Under the pieces are notes generated by a model. It made no database searches and was not told the DNA's origin. It saw only the letters and a program-made list of their open reading frames with translations. A program made the translations under genes and the position numbers. Shown in pieces: positions 36,756-48,402 of a stretch of 64,000 nt of DNA (position 1 is the first letter of the stretch; each line of letters starts with the position of its first letter). The DNA comes from Calvatia gigantea (lineage: Eukaryota > Basidiomycota > Agaricomycetes > Agaricales > Lycoperdaceae). The DNA lies in contig JACAAK010000010.1 of the NCBI GenBank assembly GCA_025093985.1, positions 1,079,501 to 1,143,500 of the forward strand, written 5' to 3'.

Positions 36756-37235
36756 CCATCGTGGGTTCCCTTGGCACTCTTGTCGGTTCGAACACATACA
36801 GTCTCCTATACCACAGCATTCACGGACCTCATCACCACAAAAAAATCAAGTACGTGTGGTGTCAGCTGCGGGAGTGGCAGGATTGTTATCATTACTTCGA
36901 TGCTTCATCATCAGTTGGAAAAGCAATGTCTTTGGGGGGACGCGATCTGGTGTGAGAGGTTCGAATCAACAGATTTGAGATGCTGGAAGACTCCGAGACT
37001 CAGGGTGAACTCGAATGCAACTTCAACATTAGTATTGAGCAGGCGCAGTCCCAATCAATATTCTAGGGGTTAAACGGTCTAAACTGGGTGACTCTAAAGG
37101 ATGGGCATATCGTTTCGCAGAGCAATTTTGAAAACCACAAAGAAATGCTCAAACTTCCATTGTTGCATAGCTGATTCTCCGCAATGAGGAGGTACACAAC
37201 AAGATACTTCTCTTTCATTCCCTCATCCGACGCCC

Positions 37236-38321
37236 TCATGGGTTGAGGCTTGAATCGGATGTGACAACTTGTGTCCTCGAATCGTCCTCCCTTCCCCAGC
37301 TAAATGCCCTACCAAGAGCAACTTGGTGAATGATTATCACAGATGCCAATGCCTGGTAAAATTGACCTTTCAGCCTGAGAAATGCTAGATCGCATTTCCC
37401 GCAAATTAGTTCAAAACACACCTGACTTGGAGCGGCTATAAGCCCAACAACACCACCAAACGTTCTTCCAGTCCCATGTCCCACAGCGACGATGATCGCC
37501 ATCGGCACATTGACTGCGGCCGACTCGAGCAGGATCCTGACAATTTGGAGATGTGGCAATGTAAGGGCTTTGTCACCCAGAACTGCTATCACCATTTTTC
37601 GGTGTGCGAGTAAGCGGGTGGTGAGAAATAGAGTCGCGTAGATATTCAACGCCGAGTTGGATGCAATTGCTGTTGCACCAGATATGCCAGAGTAGTAGAC
37701 GAGATTTTGCAGGTCAGATAATGCAGCAATTATGATTCCTGTAACTAAAATACTACTTGTTGAGTGATGTGTTTTCTTTGAAGTTTCGTGTTCTCTTACC
37801 CAGTGTTAGGATCCATAAACAAGCTGGAACGACCCACAACACATTTCCCCACTTCGAGGACTTATATGGTCCGAGGGCTCTTTGGACCATGAAACATCTC
37901 CACACCTAAGAGTAATACCCATTTAAAAAGTGAGGGAATAAGTGGTATGTGAACTTACGAGAACCCCGTCTGCCAGAAGCGCAACAGTCAACATCGTTGA
38001 ACTGAAAACTTTAACCCATACCCCGAGAGACTCTTGTACCCTGTGTGGTGGCTGAGAAGAGAAGATTACAAGGCGATTCCGTAGGATGAATGCTTCGATA
38101 TCGAAGGTGAGAACTGTCAGCAATAAAATGATGATATAGGCGCGGAGGAAATGATTCCGTATCGATGAGCCTCCGTCCAACCCGTTTGAGGATAAAAGAA
38201 AGACAGAGGAGACACCTAAAGCGAGGAGGACTTCCGTCAAAAGGACGCCAATGAGGAGTCCAATCATATACACCATCTGGTCATACAAGAAAGCGTGGAG
38301 GTCTTCCATGCCAGGGCTCAT
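37236..38321 (-). CDS. Seven-helix membrane protein, array copy I (twin of G)
   Basis: Exons 38321-37959, 37905-37800, 37738-37422 and 37352-37236 (300 aa) mirror copy G at offset 7605. Visible differences include Leu to His in AVGLGTG (AVGHGTG), Asn to Ser near the C-terminus (AFSWGRED) and the restored acceptor TTACCAG before exon 4. Frame and splice sites are intact, so it could be functional. The His inside a predicted helix is unusual among siblings. Confidence 0.74.
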
Positions 38322-38640
38322 GGTGATGCGAATCCCTGCTTTAGTGAGGGGGATCTTACGGTATCTCGCACACTCTGCCTGGGGCCTGATATACAACGCG
38401 AAAACAACCGCATTCTTCCGTAACTAAAGCAATAAATCGCAAGGTCTGTGCGGACTTAATATCAGTCAACTGGAGTCAGACGACTCGGATCACAAGGCTG
38501 GCCGCGAACAGCGGGTAAACGCCATGTGTACACATACCAATCATAAGAATTCCGATGCACGGTCAAGTTACCTTCTGAGCGCCCTGAGTCTATCACGGTT
38601 AACCTTCGTTGTCTTCATTTCCAATCGCCAGGAGGGTCCA

Positions 38641-41600
38641 TCAGAATAGCCAGTAAGGGTCAGGTGATGATTATCCTTGGATTTTCCTCCCAAGACTTGG
38701 ACGATATCACGAGTACCAGCAAGGTATTGGAGTACATGCTGGGCAGCCTTCCAGTGCTTTGGTCCAGGGTTGGAGTTGAATTGAGCAAGGAAGCAAGCAG
38801 TGAATCCAATGTCTGGGCGAGAGATGAGCGATATCCAGGTGAGAGCTCCTACAAGTTCACGATAGGGAGTCTTGGCCATTTGCTGTTTCTCTTCCTTGGT
38901 CTGAGGTCCATCAGCCTTAGAGAGTTTACAGCCAGGATCGAGTGGGAGCGATGTAGGATGGCAGTTCTGCATATGAAATCGCTTGAGAGTGGTATTGATG
39001 TACTGGCAATGAGAGATGGAAATGGTTCGAGCTAGACAGTCCTCAATGAGAAGAAATCCCATGAGCCAATTCGGATCCTCCTCCTTCATGTCAAAGAGCT
39101 TGTGAAGTTGGGAGCGAACATGCTTGAGTTCATCCTGTGAGCATGAAGTACTGAACATGTTGTCGACATGGATGGCAATGATGGTAGTACCAGACTCCAG
39201 CTTGCGATAGAATACTGCATTATTGGTGTGGAGCTGTTTGAAGTGGATAGATGTAAGACGCTCAACCATGTACTTGTACCAGAGACGGGCAGCTTGTTTG
39301 AGTCCATACAGACTTTGGATGAGTGGTAGCGCCCTGTTGGTACCATCTTCAAAGCCAGGTGGTTGCTTCATGTAGATGATACAGTTGAGGTTGCTGTGTA
39401 AGAAAGCACCAGTGACATCATCTTGAGCACGTTCCCAACCAAGGGTAGTGGATAGGTGAAGGATGAGCTTGATTGACTCCAGACAAGTGGTAGGAGAGAA
39501 GGTATCGTCATATTCGAGACCAGGGATCTGATTGAAACCTTGGGCGACGAGACGAGCCTTGTATCAGAGTACTTCTCCTTCAGGTCCAAACTTGATTGCG
39601 TAGGTCCATTGACAACCAACAGCAGTCCTCTCCTTCGGCATCTTCTCAGCTCTTCAGGTTCCTCGAGTAGAGTGAAGAGATATCTCTTCCCTCATAGCTT
39701 TCCACCAGTTGTCGGCATCAGGTCCAGTGATAGCCTCCTCGAAGCTCTGAGGGACGACTGGGCCATAGACAGCTAGGTAGGCAATGTGAGCGAGGTCGCC
39801 TTCAGGAGTGTGCTCGACAGCTTCATGCTCAGGAATTGTAGGAGGTAGTTGGTATTTGGAGGTTGGATTGTTGAGACGATTAGCTCGAGCTTCACATATT
39901 TTCTGACGCTGTTTCTTGGCTTCAAATTCCTTAACTGCTTGTTCCTCGTTGGCTTGTTTGATCCATGATGGTCAAGAGATTCGGGTAGTTCGTCGAGGCT
40001 CAGATGGATTAGGAATGGAGGAAGGAATAGGATTGGGATTAGCAGTCGAAGGAGCTGGGTGAGGATCAGGAATGGATGGAGGAGTGGTGAATGGAGGATC
40101 GGAAGGTATAGGAGATGAACGAGGGAGAGGCGAACCAGTCTCCTCAGGTATAGGGATGGAGTTAGGATGACTCCGAGAATGAGTGGGATCGTCGATGTTC
40201 ACCCCCTCACTCATGACAGGAGGCATAGATGTATCAATACCTGGGTGGTTCACTGTCTCATAGACGATGACGTCCCGAGATACCTGAAATGACCTCTTCG
40301 AAGGGATCCATATCTTCCACGAAGTGGAGGCAGGATCGAAGCCACAGAATACCCCTTCAATAGAGTGGGCATCAAGCTTTCCTCGTCGAAGTTCATGTGG
40401 TGTGCAAACATGGCAGCGTGATCCGAAAATTCGGAAGGCGGAGACACTGGGCTTCTCGTTGAAGAATGCCTGGTAAGGAGTGATGTGGTTGAGTGTCTTG
40501 GTTGGACTGCGATTACGAGCGTCGCTAGCATACTGGTGAGCTTCAGGCCAAAAGCCATCAGCCATACCAGCCTCCTTCAACATGGCGAGGGCATGCTCAT
40601 GAGTAGTACGATTGAATCGTTCGGCTACACCGTTTTGTTGAGGAGTGTGTGGAGCTGACATCTCGTGGGTGATACCCTTGTCCTTGAAGTATGACTTGAG
40701 TGCATGTCCTGTAAATTCGCCACCGCGGTCTGATCGAAAATAGACCACTTTGTTGCCAATTCGGTTCTCGAGAGAGGTGATGAGGTCTCGGAGGTGTTGT
40801 CGAGCATCGCTCTTCTGCTTAAGAAAGATCTTCCAGCCCATCCTCGAAAAGTCGTCAACGACAATGAGGACATGGTGGTACCCTTCAATAGAAGTGGAGA
40901 AAGGGCCTTGGAGATCGGCATGAAGGCGCTCAAGGGGTCGTTTCACTCGTCGCGAAGCTTGCTGAGGGAAGGGAGCTTGTGGATGCTTGCCGAGGGCACA
41001 CCCTGCACATGCATTGAGTCGATCCGAGGTCTTGAGATCAAGCCCGGAGACCATCTGATGCTTAGCTAGGTGTCGGAGGTATTCCTCATTGAGGTGCCCA
41101 AATCGGCGATGCCAGAGATCCAGTGACGATATGTCAGAGGAGATAGCAGCGAAGGCTAGCGAAGATGGAGGTGAAGTCTCGAGGGGATAAGAGCAGGTGA
41201 GGTGGTAGAGGCCATTTCGTTGGAGATGTCCTTCCATAACGATTTCGGCCTTCTTGTTAATTTGGACCAATCCCCCCTTCTTTCGAATTTCGAGGCCTTT
41301 TCGATCCATTCGGCTCTCAGAAATGAGGTTGTCGCGAGCATTGGGACAGTATTTGACATCGAGGAGAGTGACGACGCGAGCAGGGCGGCCTTTCACGGTG
41401 ACGAGGAGCTCAATGTTCCCCACACCTGTGGAATGTAGCTGAGGGCCGTCGGCATTGATACCTCCAATAATATCGTTGCGAGGTGTGAATGTTGTGAATG
41501 CCAATCGTTGGTTACATATGTGTGCCGTCGCACCGCTGTCGAGAATCCAAGTGTCCGATTTCGGCTGTGAGCTTGTGGTAGCCATATAGGCTGAGTCCCC

Positions 41601-42104
41601 AGCAAGAGAGTTCCCCCCACTAGCCGTAGATCGATTGTCGTCCATAGTTTCATCGGCTTGAGCTTGATTAGCTCTGTGACGTGAGTTCCCTCCTTGTTTC
41701 CCCTTATTCTTCTTCTTCCTCTGGCGAGGTCCTTGACCTTCAGCCCCACCCCCTTTCGACCAACAGTCCTTCCAGTCATGACCCGAAATCTTGCAGTTCG
41801 TGCAGAAGGGTTGACCAGGTTGCTGAGTCTGATTTCGCCGATTATTGTTGTTGTTGTTCCTGGCCGTAGAGCGGTATGCGAGAGCGGCAGTAGCCTGGTG
41901 ATTCTTTCGAACACCATCCTCTTCGCGAATACGACGTTCGATTTCAGTGGCTGTGTAGTTTTCAGGTAGGCCAGCGAATACGTAGCTCCAGTTGGGTGGC
42001 ATAGATAGGCGCAGGATACAGGCGAAAAAATCGTCTCCGATGTCGCGTTTAATGGCCGCAATGTCTCGACGTAGTGTCTTCATCGTAGTGATGTGTGTGA
42101 TAAG
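38641..42104 (-). mobile_element. Ty1/copia retrotransposon fragment, both ends truncated
   Basis: Internal part of a Ty1/copia element on the minus strand, lacking both LTRs. At 42104 it enters inside gag, and at 38641 it ends just after the first RNase H aspartate (TGYSD). Duplicated array sequence flanks both sides, and no target-site duplication is seen. It takes the place of the 849 bases 31036-31884 of the sister segment. Confidence 0.9.
38641..42104 (-). pseudogene. copia gag-pol remnant
   Basis: Order on the minus strand: the gag end with a zinc knuckle CTNCKISGHDWKDC, protease DSGATAHIC, integrase HHCC (HRRFGHLN..CAGCALGK) and DDE motifs (HADLQGP, RSDRGGEF, NGVAERFNRT), then reverse transcriptase (AIKFGPEGEV, VAQGFNQIPGLEYDDTFSP, MKQPPGFED, SLYGLKQAARLWY) and the RNase H start. 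The frame is open from 42209 to 39972, its first ~36 codons being fused BAR-derived sequence. TGA stops follow after RRTTRIS (39972), near 39652 and near 39563. The RT catalytic VDD reads VDN (AIHVDNM, near 39165). The element is dead. Confidence 0.88.
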
Positions 42105-42930
42105 TTCACCTGTTTTCGTAAACGCAGAATCTCCTCTCACGAACGAAAAATGTTCCCATCGCCTACCGCTTTCAAAGTCTTCCCTTTTTTGAGTGCGGGT
42201 GGTGTCCACTCGGCCATGGTGGAGCTCGAGACTGTTTCACAGCAAGATGTTGAGCTCAACTTTTGCTTTGTTTGGCGCAGGATAAGGCTTCTTTGTTTCC
42301 GGGATAGTATTAATTTGTGGGCGGTGAGTATGGTTCTTAATATTAACGTCGGGGTGAGCATTGATTTGAGGTTCGTGTGTCGACGAGTTTGGAGGTTCTC
42401 TCTGTGCTGATGTCGTCCTCGTCTCGTTTTCGTGTAATGAAATTAAAGTATAAGGAGGAAGAGACGTAAGTTGTCTTCATACAAATCAGATACGCTCTGC
42501 AATCTCCCTGAGCTACTGGAGGCCTTCTTGAGCTCAGGCAGTCTATACGCACAATGAGACAAACGGGAAAGAGTAACGCAGGGGGCCGCACCTTAACAAT
42601 CATCCCGCCAACACCACGCCCCATCTTTATTATCACACCGCTACACCCTCCCCTGGCCCCCTCTTCTTCAGCAATATATTCTGATAACCTCCTCCAGCAA
42701 AGGTGAAGTAAACATCCCTAAAATAACTTATCCAAGTCACCTCTCAGCTCTCACCATCTCAAGCCCGGCTTCCCTGGCTTAAGAGTATATACCCATCAGG
42801 CTCCGCTTGACGTGGATGCGAAATGTGGAAGAGGCTTTTTTCAGCGCCTTCTACATTGATGTTGAATGCGGGAAGATATACTTTGGCGTAGAGGGAGGGA
42901 CCGATTGGGGGGAAGGGATGCAGGTGCTAC
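42105..42930 (-). pseudogene. Decayed SH3-PX-BAR fragment (BAR)
   Basis: Counterpart of 31885-32690. In its first ~500 bases it has many extra single bases relative to its sister (for example GCTTTCAAAG for GCTCAAAG), far more than the rest of the duplicated block, which is almost identical. Confidence 0.7.
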
Positions 42931-43506
42931 CAGGAAACACGACAGCCTGGATTTTGGGGAGCGTTGAGAATATGACACAGACGTGACGGGCACGCAATCT
43001 GGACATGTCGAAAATATGGCATGAACATAATGTTACCTACCGCGGGTTCCCTTCGTGGCCCTTTCGGTTCGAACGCATACAGTCCCCTGCACCACACCAC
43101 TCACAAGTCCCATCAACACCGAATTAAATGCGTGCGGCGTCGGCTGTGGGAATGGTAGCATTATTACTCCGATGCTTCATCGTCAGTTGGGAAAGCAATG
43201 TCTTTCGGGGGCGCAATCTGGCGTAGGAGGTTTGAATCAACAGGATTTTGAGACGTCGGAGACTCGGGGGTTCAGGATAACCTCGATGGCAGCTTCAACA
43301 TCGGTTTTAACCAGGCGTAGGCCCGATCAACGTTCTGGGGCTGAACAGTCGAAATTGGGTGGCTCTAGAAGACGAGTACATCGTTTCACAGAACAATTCT
43401 GAAATCCACAAAGAAATGTTCAAATTTCCGTTGTTGCATAGCTGATTCTCCGCAATGGCGAGATACACAATGACATATCTCTCCTTCATTCCCTCATTCG
43501 ACGCGC
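42931..43506. other. Plavaka/tail remnants and 3' flank of copy J
   Basis: Same content as 32691-33269. Confidence 0.4.
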
Positions 43507-44587
43507 TCATGGGTTGAGGTTTGAATCAGATGTGACAACTTGTGTCCTCGAATCGTCCTCTCCTCCCCGGCTAAATGCGCTATCAAGAGCAACTTGGTGA
43601 ATTATTATCACAGATGCCAATGCCTGGTAAAATCGACCTTTCAGCCTGAGAATTGCTGGATTGCGTTGCCCGCAAATCAGCTCAAGGCGCACCAGACTCT
43701 GAGGGGCGATAAGCCCAACAACTCCACCAAATGTTCTTCCAGTTCCAACTCCCACAGCGACAACGATCGCCATCGGCACATTAACGGCAGCCGACTCGAG
43801 CAATATCCCAACGATACGAAGATGTGGCAGTGTAAGTGCTTTATCGCCCAGAACTGCCGTTACCATTTTTCGGTGTGCGAGTAGGCGGGCGGTGAGAAAT
43901 AGAGTCGCGTAGATATTCAACGCTGAGTTGGACGCAATTGTTATCGCACCAAGTGTGCCAGAGTAGACGAAATTGTACACGTCAGACAATGCAGCAGTCA
44001 TGCTTCCTGTAACTAATATACTCGTTAAGTGATGTACTTTCCTTGGAATTACGTGTTTTTTTACCCAGTGTTAGGATCCATAGGCAAGCTGGAATGACCC
44101 ACAACACATTTCCCCACTTCGAGGACTTATATGGTCCGAGGGCTCTTTGGACCATGAAACATCTCCACACCTAGGAGAAGCACTCGTTTAAAAGGTGAGG
44201 AGATAAGTGCCATAATGGACGTACGAGAACCCCGTCTGCCAGAAGCCCGACAGCCAACATCGTTGAATTGAAAACTTTAACCCATACCTTGGGAGACTCT
44301 TGTGTCTTGTGTAATGGCTGAGACGAGAAGATCACAAAATGATTTCGTAGGATGAACGCTTCGATATCGAAGATGAGAACTGTCAGCAATAAAATGACGA
44401 TATAAACGCGGAGGAAATGATTCCGTATCGATGAGCCTCCGTCCAACCTGTTTGAGGATAAAAGAAAGACAGAGGAGACACCTAAAGCGAGGAGGACTCC
44501 CGTCAAAAGGACGCCAATGAGGAGTCCAATCATATACACCATCTGGTCATACAAGAAAGCGTGGAGGTCTTCCATGCCAGGGCTCAT
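43507..44587 (-). CDS. Seven-helix membrane protein, array copy J
   Basis: Exons 44587-44225 (363), 44170-44065 (106), 44006-43693 (314) and 43623-43507 (117) give 299 aa. All introns are GT-AG. The start is MSPGMEDLHAFLYDQM. Helices lie at MIGLLIGVLLTGVLL, IVILLLTVLIFD, MLAVGLLADGVL, LWVIPACLWILTLG, NIYATLFLTARLL, GILLESAAVNVPMAIVVAVG and ALASVIIIHQVALD, followed by the polar tail AFSRGGEDDSRTQ. It is the complete version of truncated copy H. Its function is unknown. Confidence 0.75.
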
Positions 44588-45339
44588 GGTGATGCGAATC
44601 CCTGCTTTAGTGGGGGGGATCTTGCGGTATATCATACACTCTGCCTGGGGCCTGATATACAACATGAAAACAACAGCATTCTTCCGTAACTATCACCATT
44701 AAAGCACTAGATCGCGAGGTCTCTGCGGACTTAATATCAGTCAACTGGAGTCAGACGACTCGGATCACAAGGCTGGCCGCGAACAGCGGGTGACCGCAAC
44801 GTGTACATATACCAATCATAAGAATTCCGATGCACGGTCAAATTACCTTCTGAGCGCCCTGAGTCTACCACGATTAGCCTTCATTGTCTTCATTTCCAAT
44901 CACCGGGAGGGGTCCAAGAAATCTATTGACGTGCTCTCCTGATTGCTTTTTACGGGATCGGACGATGTTTCCTCCGTCCGCGAGGTAGCCCGGTGAATTG
45001 TGATCCAAAGAATTATGCCATAGGTCGTCGAAGCGAAGCAAGAGTGTATTTTGAGTTGGGCCGGCTCGGGCCTATGCCCCGACAACATAGCTTGTCCTGT
45101 CCTTGATTCATGAGGTTGTGAGAGGGACGTGGACTACTGTCGTGCCCCGCGGAAAATTTGTGCGCCTACATCTGCGGGAATTTTTAAACGGTCATGTTTT
45201 CGGTTACCACAGCCCGAACGAACGATATGTATGGTATATACAATGTTCACGAAGTCCAAAAAGCACATTACATTCAGGACCAACAAAGCTAAGTACAAAG
45301 CTAAAACTTCACACAAAGGAGCAAACCCTACCGACCGAC
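44588..45339. other. Upstream flank of copy J
   Basis: Presumed promoter and array spacer, similar to 30717-31499. No gene recognised. Confidence 0.4.
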
Positions 45340-45560
45340 ATTCAAGACCGAAACCTCCCAAAATTACTCCCCCCTCTCCCTCTCCCGTCCCTCTCCCTGG
45401 CCCACCCTCCTAAACCTCCACCACCGAAAGACAACAACAGCCCACCTGCGACAGTCCCCACAACATCCACCGCAACACCCGTAGTCCCCTACACCGTAGT
45501 ACTCACAGGGTCTTGGCGGCGCTGAATCGAATACATGCGGTGTTGGCTGTGGAAGCGGTG
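45340..45560 (-). pseudogene. Fragment of SH3-PX-BAR C-terminal tail
   Basis: The minus strand reads NLIPPLPQPTPHVFDSAPPRP, matching the tail exon. Bases 45508-45577 occur again, isolated between homopolymers, at 49236-49304. Confidence 0.65.
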
Positions 45561-45827
45561 GGATTAAATTTCTTCGATGATTCATTGTTAGTTGGGATGA
45601 CGATAATGTCTTTGAGAGGCACGATCGGGTGTGGGAGGTAATCAGTAGGATCTTGAAATCCTGATGACTCAGAGGCTCACGGTGACCCCCGATGCGGCCC
45701 CATTATTATCCAGTAGGCGCAATCCCGGTCAAGATTCTCGGGGCTCGACAGTCGAAATCGAGTGGCTCTCGAGGATGGGCACATTATTCCGCAGGGCAAC
45801 CTTGAAAACTACAAAGATGTGCTCGGA

Positions 45828-47628
45828 CTATGGGTCAAGGCCCGATCCAGATGCAGCCTGCATCCTCGAGTCATCCTCCTCTCTTGTCCGGCTAAGGGCC
45901 CTACCAAGAACAACTTGGTGAATTATTATCACAGATGCCAATGTCTGGTAACGTCAACCTCTCAGCCTGAGAATTGCCAGATCGCGTTGCTCAAAATTAG
46001 TTCAAGACCCACCTGACTCTGAGGGGCAATTAGCCCAACGACACCACTAAACGTACTTCCAGTCCCAAGTCCAACAACGGTAGCAATCGCCATCGGCACA
46101 TTGACGGCAGCTGACTCGAGGAGGATCCTGACGATGCAGAGGTGTGGCAGTGTAAGGGTTTCATCACCCAGAACTGCTATTACCATTTTTCGATGTGCGA
46201 GTAAGCGGGTGGTAAGAAATAGAGTCGCATAGATGTTCAATGCCGAGTTGGATGCAACTGCTATTGCACCGGGTATATCAGGATAGACGGGATTGTGCAA
46301 GTCAAATAGTGCGGCAGATATGCTCCCTGCAACTAAGGTACTTGTTAAGTGATGCACTTCCCTCAGATTTTCGTGTTTCGTACCCAATGTTAGGATCCAC
46401 AGGCAAGCTAGAAAAACCCACCATACATTTCCCTGCTTTGACGAGTTATACGGTCCGAGGGCCCTCTGGACCATGAACATCTCCACACCTTCAAATACAG
46501 TAACATCCGTTTGAGAGGTCACAAGGTAGGCGCCCGGGTAGACTTACGAGGACCACATCTGTCAAAAGCCCGATCACCAACGTCGTTGAACCCAAAACTT
46601 CGTCCCACACTCTAGGAGACACCTGTATCCTGTATGGTGACTGAGAGGAGAAGATAACAAAAAATTTTCCCAAGATAAAGGCTTCAATATCCAGGGTGAG
46701 AACCACCAACAATAATATGATGATATAGAGACGTAGGAACTGATTCCTTTTCGACAAACCTCCGTCCGACCTCTCTGAAGACAAAAGGAAGATAGAGGAA
46801 ATTCCAGGTGATGAGATGAGATGAGGCGGCGGTTCAATGAAAATAGGGTGTGACTGCGTCCGTCAGTCACGAGGCTTCGAAACCAGGTCCAGGAAGGGAG
46901 AGACAGAGGCCGGGAACACAAGAGAACGAGGAGTGAGAGTGATGGCATCATTGAAGACAAGAGTTCAGAACGAGCGTGGACTGAGAGTCAACGAGAGAGC
47001 GACCGACAACGAGAGACAATGCTGAGAGAATTCGGAGCGAGACTTCGAGAGCGAGAAAAGTGGGTGTCCAATTACTAGGTGTCAAGCCTCTACTGGCTCG
47101 ACTGTATTTATACTGTAGACAACTTGTCCGGTGTTCAATTTCTACGGTTATCTACAAATACTGAATCTGTATAGCAAATGAGTTGAGTTAGTATAATGAA
47201 GGTTAGGCTAGGGAACTGTGGTAAAATGTTGAAATTTTGAAACACAACGAGTGAATGTGCAACTACGGAGGCGAAGAGTCTGAATTAGAAAAAAAATGTT
47301 GATAACGAAAAAGATGTGTGGTGAAATTTTATTAAAGTGGGTAGTGGTCTAAAACACGACGTATGGCAGGTGAAATGGACGGTTGTGTAGTGAGCGAGGA
47401 ACGAGCGGATCGGCGACGGATCGATGAATGGTCGGGGTGACGAAATCTTCGGAGGGCGGACTGATTAGTGTGAGATGCTCATTGGGTGCCGTTCCGAAGG
47501 CAGCCGACGTGCAGTCTCCACACAGGGATGAGGAGGATGCCTGTTAACAGGACCCCAATGAGGACCCCAATCATACGCACCACCTGGTCGTACAGGATGC
47601 CATAGAGGTCCTCTGTGCTGGAACTCAT
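45828..47628 (-). pseudogene. Seven-helix membrane protein, array copy K (LTR insertion plus one-base deletion)
   Basis: Starts at MSSSTEDLYGILYDQVVRMIGVL (47628). Exon 1 (47628-46548) is interrupted by the solo LTR. Removing the 714-base insert and its 4-base duplication leaves exactly 363 bases, the family length. Exon 2 (46488-46384) is 105 bases, one short: GTGTGGAGATGTTCATGG lacks one T of the family sequence at WRCFMV. Exons 3-4 are open and end ...SGSGLDP. It is a pseudogene by insertion and frameshift. Confidence 0.82.
46809..47522 (-). mobile_element. Solo LTR in exon 1 of copy K
   Basis: A 714-bp insertion, TGATGAG..CTCCACA, flanked by CAGG at 46805-46808 and 47523-47526. On the minus strand it has a TATAAATAC box (about 47112-47104), consistent with an LTR promoter in that orientation. 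It shares termini and some internal motifs with 26200-27000. Confidence 0.7.
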
Positions 47629-48278
47629 CGTGACGGGAGGTTTCTAATTTTGCGGGGTATCTTGGGATATCAACCCGATATATAGCATTGGGACAACGTC
47701 ATTCTTCTATGATAATCATCATTCGAGCGTTAGAGTCGAAAGCCCCCCGGGCCTGATATCCATCTACCGATGGCCACAAAACTGTGAGCAGTGGGTGATT
47801 GCGGCGTGTGTATATGTCAGCTACTAACACCTTCAGATAGATTTTAGTTGCGTGGCTAGGTGGTCTCCCGAGCCCACACAGCCTTCATTTCCGCTCACCA
47901 TGCTGAGCCCGAGATACTATTGATGCATTGAATTAGCAATCAGGGTCACAGCGCTCACCAAATGCTCCAATACCTACTTTCTATTGGGTGACACGAGGTC
48001 TTTTCATGTCCGCAAGATAATCTGACAACTACAATGTTCGCATGTGTGGCGTTGACCCGCGACCCGATGCCGTTGTGATATGCTCTGCCCTTGACTAGCT
48101 TGACTCCTGACCTCGAGACCTCAAGAGAAGCGTCATTCGTTCTTTCTATTGGATAAAACCGAGGGCGATGATGTTCGTCATGGTACGAAGTAAAGGTATA
48201 TAAGATTGCGGTGTACTCGACTATGTCATGTGATGAATATACCAACACTTTCGTGCATTCAGACCCGCAAACCTTAAC
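47629..48278. other. Upstream flank of copy K
   Basis: Array spacer, repeated almost exactly at 49985-50652. It contains the GATATATAGCATTGGG TATA-like motif about 60 bases from the start codon. No gene recognised. Confidence 0.45.
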
Positions 48279-48402
48279 AGGACCCTGGATAATCCCTATA
48301 TATGTTGTGTACCAATTTGGACAAAAATTGGCCGAAAAATGGCTCAAAGCCATGTGTCGGTTTGGACAAATACTGCCCGCTGCAGGCGAAGCCCAGAAGC
48401 AA
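48279..48402. mobile_element. Truncated copy of hAT-like MITE
   Basis: Matches the first ~120 bases of the element at 50653-51127, at the same insertion point (ACCTTAAC precedes it). The rest is lost: after GAAGCAAGT the sequence switches to the SH3/NUM1 relic. Confidence 0.75.

Larger units (their letters stand above)
34133..38640. repeat. Segmental duplication, right copy (4508 bp)
   Basis: Right partner of 26528-31035. It begins within the LTR sequence and ends at GGAGGGTCCA, followed at once by truncated copia sequence. Confidence 0.9.
42105..44369. repeat. Segmental duplication, second block, right copy
   Basis: Right partner of 31885-34132. It continues beyond 44369 into the complete 5' part of gene copy J, which the left partner lacks. 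Confidence 0.85.

Noticed and set aside
42105..42209. N-terminal ~36 residues of the copia frame as genuine gag
   Set aside because: They derive from the adjoining SH3-PX-BAR relic; the match to gag starts after the junction at about 42104.
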